A DNA stretch of 64,000 nt from Herbiconiux sp. L3-i23 (GTDB lineage: Bacteria; Actinomycetota; Actinomycetes; Actinomycetales; Microbacteriaceae): NCBI RefSeq assembly GCF_023734115.1, contig NZ_AP025737.1:806001-870000 (forward strand). Direction: 5' to 3'. The notes under the pieces were generated by a model. The model saw only the letters and a list, made by a program, of their open reading frames with translations. It made no database searches and was not told the origin of the DNA. The translations under genes were made by a program, and so were the position numbers. Every line of letters starts with the position of its first letter. The first letter of the stretch is position 1. Positions 38,463-46,800 of this stretch are shown in pieces.

Positions 38463-39899
38463 ATGAGCGGAACCGAACTGCGCAACTTCATCGGCGGCGA
38501 CTACGTCGACGCGACCAGCGATGAGCGACTCGATCTCATCGATCCCGCCACCGAGCAGGTGTACGCCACGAGCCCGATCTCGAACCGGCAGGACGTCCAC
38601 GCCGCGTACGAAGCCGCGGCCGCCGCGTTCGAGCAGTGGGGCGAGACGACCCCCGCCGAGCGGCAGCTCGCGCTCTTCCGCATCGCCGACGCGATCGAGA
38701 AGCGGGCCGACGAGTTCGCCGAGGTCGAGTCGCAGGACACCGGCAAGCCGCTGGCGTCGCTCGTCGACGACGAGATCCTCGTCTCGGTCGACCAGATCCG
38801 CTTCTTCGCCGGCGCCGCCCGCGTGCTCGAAGGGCGCGCCGCGGGCGAGTACATGGCCGACCACACCTCCTTCGTCCGCCGCGAGCCGATCGGCGTCATC
38901 GGCCAGGTCACGCCGTGGAACTATCCGCTCAACATGGCGACGTGGAAGTTCGCCCCGGCGCTCGCCGCCGGCAACGCGATCGTGCTGAAGCCGTCCGACA
39001 CGACCCCGTCGTCGACGCTGCTGCTCGCCGAGGTCGCCGCCGAGTTCCTGCCCCCGGGCGTGCTCAACGTGATCGCGGGCAACCGCGACACCGGCGCGGC
39101 GATGATCGACGACACGATCCCGCAGATGGTCGCCATCACCGGGTCGGTGCGCGCCGGCATGGAGGTCGCGAAGGCGGCCGCGAACGACCTGAAGCGCGTG
39201 CACCTCGAGCTCGGAGGCAAGGCGCCCGTGATCGTCTACGACGACGCCGACATCGAGCTCGCGGTCGCCGGCATCGCCGGTGCCGGCTACTTCAACGCCG
39301 GTCAGGACTGCACCGCCGCCACTCGGGTGCTGGTGCAGGCGGGCATCCACGACGAGTTCGTCGCGGCGCTCGCCGCGTACGCGAAGGACAACGCGAAGAC
39401 CGGCGCCCCGCGCGACGAGGACGTGTACTTCGGCCCGGTCAACAACGCCGACCAGCTGCAGCGGGTCACCGGGTTCATCGACCGTCTCCCCGACCACGCC
39501 GACATCGCGCTCGGCGGATCGCGCCAGGGTGACACCGGCTACTTCTACGAGGCCACCGTGGTCAGCGGACTGCGCCAGGACGACGAGGCGATCCAGCAGG
39601 AGATCTTCGGCCCCGTCATCACCGTGCAGAAGTTCACCGACGAGGCCGAGGCGCTGCGGTGGGCGAACGGCGTGCAGTACGGTCTCTCCTCATCGGTGTG
39701 GACCCGCGATCACGGCAAGGCGATGCGGGCGGCGAAGAAACTCGACTTCGGCTGCGTGTGGATCAACACCCACATCCCCCTCGTCGCCGAGATGCCGCAC
39801 GGCGGTTTCAAGCACTCCGGCTACGGCAAGGACCTCTCGATGTACGGCTTCGAGGATTACACTCGCATCAAGCATGTGATGAGCTACATCGGCGGCTGA
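38463..39899 (+). CDS. Aldehyde dehydrogenase, 4-aminobutyraldehyde dehydrogenase type
   Basis: A 478-residue NAD-dependent aldehyde dehydrogenase. The catalytic Cys283 is in AGQDCTAATR and Glu249 in HLELGGKAPV. PWNYPLNMATWK and the late QEIFGPVITVQKF are conserved. The GQDC context, rather than GQ-x-C variants of succinate-semialdehyde enzymes, and the neighbours favour 4-aminobutyraldehyde as substrate, giving GABA. It is divergent from the Lrp/aminotransferase/oxidoreductase operon and probably shares its regulator. GABA would be used by the aminotransferase gene at the right end of the window. Confidence 0.92.
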   Translation: MSGTELRNFIGGDYVDATSDERLDLIDPATEQVYATSPISNRQDVHAAYEAAAAAFEQWGETTPAERQLALFRIADAIEKRADEFAEVESQDTGKPLASLVDDEILVSVDQIRFFAGAARVLEGRAAGEYMADHTSFVRREPIGVIGQVTPWNYPLNMATWKFAPALAAGNAIVLKPSDTTPSSTLLLAEVAAEFLPPGVLNVIAGNRDTGAAMIDDTIPQMVAITGSVRAGMEVAKAAANDLKRVHLELGGKAPVIVYDDADIELAVAGIAGAGYFNAGQDCTAATRVLVQAGIHDEFVAALAAYAKDNAKTGAPRDEDVYFGPVNNADQLQRVTGFIDRLPDHADIALGGSRQGDTGYFYEATVVSGLRQDDEAIQQEIFGPVITVQKFTDEAEALRWANGVQYGLSSSVWTRDHGKAMRAAKKLDFGCVWINTHIPLVAEMPHGGFKHSGYGKDLSMYGFEDYTRIKHVMSYIGG

Positions 39900-40007
39900 T
39901 CGGCCGGTGGGGTTCACGCACACGAGAGACGGCGACCCCGTCCGACGCGCGCGGCCGCGACCGGGGCGCGGGATCGGGACGGGGCACCCGGGGGGAGACG
40001 AGCCGAC

Positions 40008-41351
40008 GTGACCCCTGGGCACGCCTTCTATTCGCCCCTCGCCGCTGAGGTCGGCGGCGCGCTCAACTGGACCTTCTTCGCCGCGGGAACGGTGTTCGCC
40101 GGCTTCGAGTCGGCCGTTCCCGTCGACCTGATCGCCGGGCTCTGGCGCCTCGCCTCCGATCCGGATGCGACCCTCGAGTCGGTCGTCGCCTCCATTCCGC
40201 TCCGGGGCCCCGACGCCGTCGAGTCCTTCGCCGTCGTGGTGCTCGGCGAGCGCCTCTCGGTGGTGCTGCGCGGCTCCGGGAGCGTCGACATCCTGACCGC
40301 AGCGGGGCAGCGGCGCATCGATTCGCGAGCCATGCAGCCCTGGTACCTGGCCGAGTTCGACGGGGTGAGCGCCCTCGCGCTCGGGTCGTCGGAGCGTCCG
40401 ATGGGGGTCGACAGCGCCCCCGCCTCACGCGACCTGCCGGTGATGAGCGGACTGGTGCGGGCTCCGTGGCTCGCCTGGACCGTCGCCGCGGGGGAGCGGG
40501 CCGTCGACCCGTCGGCCGCGATCCGCGCCCCGTCGACCGGGCCGACCCCGATGAGCTCGCGGATCCCGCAGCATCAGCCCTCCGCCCCGATCACCGGTTC
40601 GATCCCCGTGCAGAAGATGGCCGCCGCGCCGGGGCCGTACCGTGCACCGATCACGACGCCGATCCCGGTGATCCCCGCCGCGCTCGCGACCGCCGACCTC
40701 CCCCCGCTGCCCGGTGCCCCCGAGGTGCCGCGCAAGCAGGATCCGCTGATCGGACGCGGGGGCGGCGACATCGGAGCCGGGGACATCGAGGACACCGTCA
40801 CCGGTCTCGGGACAGGGCAGTGGTCGCTGCTGCAAGAGGAGGAGCGCGCCGCGCAGCTCGCCGCCGCGGCCGAGCAGGGCGATATCGGCGACACGCTCGT
40901 CACCGAGCGTTCCCGGCACCGCGCCGACGTGCCGACCCTGACGGCGTGGTCGCCCGCGCGACTCGAGCACGACCTGCGGTTCTCGTCCGCCGGACGAGGC
41001 GGCGCGGTCGGCCACTACAGCTTCCGGATCGGAACCGGCCAGATCTACCGGCTCGACACGCCCGTGTACATCGGACGCAAGCCGAGCAGTCCCCGCATCG
41101 TCACCGGCACCATTCCCCGCCTGCTGAAGGTCTCCTCCCCGTCGATGGAGGTGAGCGGCACGCACGTCGAACTGCGTCAGGAGGGCGGCAACGTCGTCGT
41201 CACCGACATGCGCTCGACGAACGGCACCTTCGTCTCGCAGCCGGGCGCCGCGCACGTAAAATTGCGGCAGGGGGAGTCGTTGGTGGTGACGCCGGGAACG
41301 CTGGTGGACATCGGCGACGGCAACGTGATAGAGATACTTCCCATCCGCTGA
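40008..41351 (+). CDS. FHA-domain protein, first gene of the kinase/Fn3 cluster
   Basis: A 447-residue cytoplasmic protein. Residues 1-150 form an unrecognised globular part (begins MTPGHAFYSPLAAEVGGALN), followed by a Pro/Ala/Gly-rich linker of about 170 residues. The C-terminal FHA domain (about residues 340-447) has the phosphothreonine-binding elements YIGRKPSSPR, SSPSMEVSGTHVEL and DMRSTNGTFV. FHA domains read phosphothreonine, and a kinase and phosphatase follow, so this is probably the reader of that kinase. It starts at GTG 40008. The PP2C gene follows after 56 bp in the same direction. Confidence 0.9.
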   Translation: MTPGHAFYSPLAAEVGGALNWTFFAAGTVFAGFESAVPVDLIAGLWRLASDPDATLESVVASIPLRGPDAVESFAVVVLGERLSVVLRGSGSVDILTAAGQRRIDSRAMQPWYLAEFDGVSALALGSSERPMGVDSAPASRDLPVMSGLVRAPWLAWTVAAGERAVDPSAAIRAPSTGPTPMSSRIPQHQPSAPITGSIPVQKMAAAPGPYRAPITTPIPVIPAALATADLPPLPGAPEVPRKQDPLIGRGGGDIGAGDIEDTVTGLGTGQWSLLQEEERAAQLAAAAEQGDIGDTLVTERSRHRADVPTLTAWSPARLEHDLRFSSAGRGGAVGHYSFRIGTGQIYRLDTPVYIGRKPSSPRIVTGTIPRLLKVSSPSMEVSGTHVELRQEGGNVVVTDMRSTNGTFVSQPGAAHVKLRQGESLVVTPGTLVDIGDGNVIEILPIR

Positions 41352-41407
41352 CCGCCCCGCCTTCCGTCGTTTCCGGCCCGCGGGCCACGCAGTAGTCAGG
41401 ATGGTCA

Positions 41408-42247
41408 GTGACACAGATCGGTCGTAGCAATCCGGGCTACACCGTCTCGGTTCCGCGTCGGCCCGACATCGAGATCACGCTGTCGTGGTCGGCGGTCACC
41501 GATGTCGGACGCAAGCGAGCGGTGAACGAGGACAGCTTCGTGGCGCAGAGCCCGCTGTTCGCCGTCGCCGACGGCATGGGCGGACACTCGGCGGGCGATC
41601 TCGCGAGCACCGCCGTCGTCACCCGCCTCGCCGAGGTCATCGAGGCCGACTTCATCGACCCCGACGTGGTCGAGCACGCGCTCAACACGGCCGCCCTCGA
41701 CATCGAACGCGTGTCGGGCCGATCGGCTCTCGGCACCGGGACCACCGTGACGGGCGCGGCGCTCACCCTCGTCGGCAGCGACCCGTACTGGGCGGTGTTC
41801 AACATCGGCGACTCGCGCGTGTACCAGCTGCGCGGCCGGCTCTTCGAGCAGGTCACGGTCGATCATTCCGTGGTGCAGGAGCTCGTCGACTCCGGTGCGA
41901 TCACCAAGGAGCAGGCCGAGCACCATCCCGACAGCAACGTCATCACGCGCGCGATCGGCTTCAACGAGCTGCCGGCGCCCGATCTGTGGATGATCCCGGT
42001 CACCGAGGGGCTGCGCCTCATGATCTGCTCCGACGGGCTCACCAAGGAGTTGAGCGACGAGGACATCCGTCAGCAGCTCGTCGCGGGCGCGCCGTCGCGC
42101 GAGACCGCGACGGCGCTCGTCGACGCGGCGCTCGGCCGCGGCGGCCGCGACAACGTCACCGTGCTCGTCGTCGACGTCGTCGCGACCACCGGCGACTTCG
42201 ACCTCGACCAGACGGTCCCGCGCAGGGGGACGGGGCGCCACTCCTGA
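41408..42247 (+). CDS. PP2C-family serine/threonine phosphatase
   Basis: A 279-residue PPM/PP2C phosphatase, soluble, without a membrane segment. All metal-binding motifs are intact: RAVNEDSF, VADGMGGHSAGD, INIGDSRVY with following DHS, SDGLT and GGRDNVTVLV. It probably reverses the action of the kinase encoded next. It corresponds to PrpC of the bifidobacterial cluster. The start is GTG 41408. A gap of 176 bp with a possible promoter separates it from the kinase gene. Confidence 0.94.
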   Translation: MTQIGRSNPGYTVSVPRRPDIEITLSWSAVTDVGRKRAVNEDSFVAQSPLFAVADGMGGHSAGDLASTAVVTRLAEVIEADFIDPDVVEHALNTAALDIERVSGRSALGTGTTVTGAALTLVGSDPYWAVFNIGDSRVYQLRGRLFEQVTVDHSVVQELVDSGAITKEQAEHHPDSNVITRAIGFNELPAPDLWMIPVTEGLRLMICSDGLTKELSDEDIRQQLVAGAPSRETATALVDAALGRGGRDNVTVLVVDVVATTGDFDLDQTVPRRGTGRHS

Positions 42248-42423
42248 TCAGCGGCCTCATCCGTACCGTGCCGTCTGCCCCTCATTTGGGGGCAGACCAA
42301 TAGTCCACAAGGTCCGCTCAATCGGCGGGACCGGTGTACCCCTCGCCTACAATCAGTAGACACTGCGCGTGGACCGCGTCCGCGGCGCGCGAAAAACGAA
42401 GTCCGCGGCATCGAGGGGAAGAC
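42248..42423 (+). promoter_or_regulatory. Region upstream of the kinase gene with a possible -10 element
   Basis: This 176-bp gap holds TACAAT at 42348-42353, close to the -10 consensus, but no clear -35. It suggests that the kinase and the long downstream run of overlapping genes have their own promoter, separate from the FHA/PP2C pair. Confidence 0.35.
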
Positions 42424-43833
42424 ATGGCGCGACGCCTTCCTTCGACCCCGCCCACGCTCCCGGGCTTCAGCTACGTGCGCGCGCTCGGCTCCGGCGGCTT
42501 CGCCGACGTGTTCCTTTACGAGCAGAACATGCCGCGGCGCCAGGTTGCCGTGAAGGTCATGCTCTCCGAGGTCGTCAACGAGCAGGTCCGGCAGATGTTC
42601 CAGGCCGAGGCCAACCTGATGGCGCAGCTCTCGACGCACCCGTCGATCCTCACCGTCTATCAGGCGAGCGTGTCCTCCGACGGCCGGCCGTACCTCGTGA
42701 TGGAACTGTGCTCCGCCGCGCTCAGCGAGCGGTACCGGCGCGAACCCATCCCCGTGCCGGAGGTCCTGCGGGTCGCGATCAAGATCGCGAGTGCCGTCGA
42801 GACCGCGCACCGCGCCGGGGTGCTGCACCGCGACATCAAGCCCTCGAACATCCTCACCACCGCGTACGGGCACCCTGTGCTCTCGGACTTCGGCATCGCC
42901 GCGACGCTCTCCGAGTCGGAGCGCACCGAGTCGATCGGGCTGTCGATCCCGTGGTCGGCGCCCGAGGTCCTGATGGACGAGACGGCGGGTACGGTCGCGA
43001 GCGAGGTCTGGTCGATGGCGGCCACCGTCTACAGCCTTCTCGCGGGGCGCTCGCCGTTCGAGATCCCGGGCGGCGAGAACAAGTCCGCCGACCTCATCTC
43101 GCGCATCAACCGGGCGAAGATGCAGCCGATCGGCCGGAACGACGTTCCCGCCCGTCTCGAGTCGATCCTGCAGCGCGCGATGTCGAAGAAGCCCGAGCAC
43201 CGACCGGCGAGCGTGCTCGAGCTCATCCGCGAACTCCAGTCGGTCGAAACCGAACTGGGTGTGCCGCAGACGCCGCTCGAGGTCGCGATGGACGATTGGG
43301 CGCTCGCGACGGTCGCCGACCTCGAAGACCGAACGCGCCTTCGCGGCATCCCCGCACCGGGGCAGCAGGAGCGCCGCCGCCGGCGGTCAAGGGCGTACGA
43401 GGGGACGGGCGACTCCCGCCCGGTCGGCACCATGCTGCGACCGCAGAGCGGGTCGCCGCAGACCGGTGCCGTCGCGGCACCCGCCGCGCGCATGACCTGG
43501 CTCGCCTGGGTGCTCGTCGCCGCATCCGTGCTCGTCATCGCGCTCGGTGCGACCGCCGCGATGGTGCTCTTCCGCGCCGCGTCGTCCGAGATCCCGACCG
43601 TCGGCGCGGTCCAGGCGAGCACCGACGACGGACGGGTCGTCTTCAGCTGGGACGACGCCGGGCAGGGCGACGACGCCTACCGCATCACGACAAGCGACGG
43701 CGCGACGAGTGTGCAGAAGGGCACCCGCTTCGCCGTCGATGCCGGCGACGGCGGCCAGGTCTGCATCACCGTCACCGTCGTGCGCGACGGCAGGCCGGGC
43801 GCCGCGAGCGCCGAGAAGTGCGCGGGAACGTAG
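42424..43833 (+). CDS. Membrane serine/threonine protein kinase with Fn3-like extracellular part
   Basis: A 469-residue Hanks-type kinase. The catalytic domain spans about residues 13-285: glycine loop GSGGFADVF, Lys44 in VAVKV, catalytic Asp137 in HRDIKPSN and Asp155 in DFGIA. A basic juxtamembrane linker precedes one membrane span (about residues 360-383). The extracellular tail of about 85 residues looks like a single fibronectin type III fold (VVFSWDDAGQGDDAYRITTS) and has two Cys residues. There are no PASTA repeats, so this is not a PknB. It starts at ATG 42424; the giant surface protein gene begins two bases after its stop. Confidence 0.94.
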   Translation: MARRLPSTPPTLPGFSYVRALGSGGFADVFLYEQNMPRRQVAVKVMLSEVVNEQVRQMFQAEANLMAQLSTHPSILTVYQASVSSDGRPYLVMELCSAALSERYRREPIPVPEVLRVAIKIASAVETAHRAGVLHRDIKPSNILTTAYGHPVLSDFGIAATLSESERTESIGLSIPWSAPEVLMDETAGTVASEVWSMAATVYSLLAGRSPFEIPGGENKSADLISRINRAKMQPIGRNDVPARLESILQRAMSKKPEHRPASVLELIRELQSVETELGVPQTPLEVAMDDWALATVADLEDRTRLRGIPAPGQQERRRRRSRAYEGTGDSRPVGTMLRPQSGSPQTGAVAAPAARMTWLAWVLVAASVLVIALGATAAMVLFRAASSEIPTVGAVQASTDDGRVVFSWDDAGQGDDAYRITTSDGATSVQKGTRFAVDAGDGGQVCITVTVVRDGRPGAASAEKCAGT

Positions 43834-43835
43834 TC

Positions 43836-46800
43836 GTGCAGGCTGCACCGTCCCCCCTCCGCAGGATCCTCGCCGCGATCTCGCGGCGGAAGTCGATGCT
43901 CATCGCCCTCGTCGGCGGCATCGCGATCGCGTCGGTCCTGATCGGCGTCGCCGTCGTCTCCGACGGCTACAAGGCGCAACGGCTCGACCTCGACGACGGG
44001 TCGGTGTGGGTCGTCAACGGGTCGAAGCAGGTCGTCGGCCGCGCGAACACGCAGATCCGGGCCCTCGACACCGTCGTGGCGAGCACCAGCGGCACCCTCG
44101 ACGTCCTGCAGCAGGGCACCGAGGTCGTCGTCCACGACCGCGGCAACAGCACCATCGAGTTGCTCGACCCGGCGACCTCGACCATCGAGGACACCATCCC
44201 GGTGCCGCCCGACGACACCCGGATCTTCACCACCGGACCGCGGGTCGCCGACGGGGTCGCGGTCGTGCTCTCGCAGGGCACCGGCGAGGCGTGGGTCGTG
44301 CCGCTCGCGCAGCTCGACGCCTTCGACGCGCAGTCCGAGGCCGACCTCGTCTTCGGGGCCGGCGCGGTGGGCGCGATGGATTCGGACGGCACCTTCTACG
44401 TCTACTCGCCCGAAGCCTCGCAGGTGTCGCGGGTCGAGGCGGCCGATGGGGCGGTGGTCAACCAGACCTACCCGGTCGACGGCCCCACCGCGGACGACGA
44501 CACCGCCCTCACCGTGGTCGGCGGACGTTTCGCGCTGCTCGACCTCACCACCCGCCTCCTCTACACGGCCGACGGCACCGCGGACCTCGAGAGGCTGATC
44601 GCCGGGTCCGACGACATCCGTCTGCAGACCCCGGTCACCGCCGACGAGGGCGGGCGCGGCGGAACCGACCAGGTCTACGTCGCGAGCACCAGCGGCCTCG
44701 TGTCGGTGCCGTTCGGCGGGCAGCCCGAGATCGTCGCCGACGCGAGCGCGGCCGGGGCGGGCAGCCTCGCCGCCCCGCTGGTCAGAGCCGGTTGCGCCTA
44801 CGCAGCCTGGCCGGGCGGCGCGTTCTGGAGCCGATGCCTCGACACCGTCGACGCCGACCCCCGAGGCGACACTGCGGTGCTGCCGGGCGTCTCCTCCGCG
44901 GCGCAGCTCGGCTTCGCGGTGAACGGCCGCAACGTCCTGCTGAACGACACCCGATCCGGAGCGAGCTGGGCGGTGCAGGACGGCAACGTCTTGATCGACA
45001 ACTGGGCGGACCTGCTCGACCAGGAGGAGGACACCCAGGTCGTCGAGGAGAACGACGAGGACACCCCGCCCGAGTTCGACAAGCTGCAGCAGCCGCCGGT
45101 CGCCGTCGACGACGAATTCGGCGCACGACCGGGGCGCACCAGCGTGCTCCCCATCCTGCTGAACGACTACGACGCGAACGGCGACGTGCTCGTCGTCACC
45201 GAGCTGAGCGGCTTCCCGCAGGACGCGGGCCGCCTCACCCTGACCGGCGACCGCCAGCAGATCCTCGTCGATCTCGACCCTGCGGCGTCGGGCACGCTGT
45301 CGTTCCGCTACACGATCACCGACGGACGCGGCGGCAGCGCCTCGGCGGCCGTGAGCCTCACCGTCCGCGGCGACGACGAGAACGCAGCGCCCGTCCAGGT
45401 GCGCACCACGAAGGCCACCGTCGCCGCGTCGTCGCGCGCCACGACGCAGGTGCTCGGCGACTGGTACGACCCCGACGGCGACGCGTTCTTCCTCTCCACC
45501 GCGTCGGTCGGCTCGCCCGACAGCGTCACCTACAAGCCCGCCGGCGACGTCGTCTTCATCGACGGCGGCGCCGGGCAGGGGGTCAAGGACGTCGCGCTCG
45601 CCGTCTCCGACGGACGCGCGGACGGTGCGGGCACCCTCGCGGTCACCGTCCGGCCCTTCGGCGAGGTGCCGATCATCGCTGAGCCCTTCGTGGTGCTCGC
45701 CTACGCCGACCAAGAGGTCGAAGTCGATCCGCTCGCGCACGTGCGCGGCGGCAACGGCGCCATCCGCCTCACCAACGTGCCCGACAAGGCCGACGTCCGC
45801 CTCATCCCCGACTACGAGGGCGGCACCTTCCGGCTCGTCAGCTCGAAGGCGGGCACCCACTACCTCGACTACACGGTGAGCGACGGCGTCGTCACCACCA
45901 CCGGAACGCTGCGCGTCGACGTGGAGGCGCAGCCCGACCCGGGCAGCGCCCCGATCCCGGTCCCGCACACGGCGTTCATCCGGCAGGGCGGCACCCAGAA
46001 CGTCGACGTGCTCGCCACCGACATCGACCCCGCGGGCGGCGTGCTGCTCGTCACCGGCGTCGAGAGCGTGCCCGCGACCTCCGGTGTGCGCGTCGAACTG
46101 CTCGAGCAGCGCCTGCTGCGCGTCACCCTCGTCGGACCGATCGAGGGCGGCAGCCTCTCCTTCCGGTACACCTTGAGCAACGGCCTCGCCGAAGCCGACG
46201 GCGCGGTCTCCGTGATCGAGATCCCGGAACCCGCCCGCCTGCAGCCGCCCATCGCGTCCCCGGACCGCGTGTCCGTGCGCGTCGGCGACGCCATCGACAT
46301 CCCGGTGCTCGCGAACGACGAGCAGCCCGACGGGGAGGCGCTCACCCTCGACCCCGCCCTCGTCGAGAACCTGCCGAGCGGGGCGGGCCTGCTGTTCACC
46401 GCCCAGAACCGGCTGCGCTACCTGGCCCCGCAGGAGACCGGCAACTACTCCGCCGTCTACCGCGTGAACGGCCCCGACGGGCAGTGGGCGACGGCCGAAG
46501 TGACCATCGCCGTGCGCGAAGCCGACCCGGCCTCCAACAACCCGCCGGTGCCGAAGACGACGACAGCGCGCGTGCTCGCCGGCGAGAGCGTCCGCATCCC
46601 CATCCCGCTCACCGGGATCGATCCCGACGGCGACTCGGTGCAGCTGCTCGGCCAGGAGTCGAACCCCGAGAAGGGCGCCGTCGTCGAGGTCGGCAGCGAC
46701 TGGATCGAGTTCGAGGCGGGCCAGTACTCGGCCGGCACCGACACCTTCACGTACCGTGTGGTCGACAGTCTCGGCGCCTCCGCGGTCGGCACCGTGCGCG

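Noticed and set aside
36453-39497. A 1014-codon minus-strand frame covering the aminotransferase, the Lrp gene and part of the aldehyde dehydrogenase
   Set aside because: Only the part from 37859 downward matches a protein family. The rest is shadow of the divergent aldehyde dehydrogenase.
42369-43835. Upstream extension of the giant gene through the kinase gene in another frame
   Set aside because: The extension translates to Arg/Pro-rich sequence, while the kinase frame there has intact catalytic motifs. The true start is the GTG at 43836.
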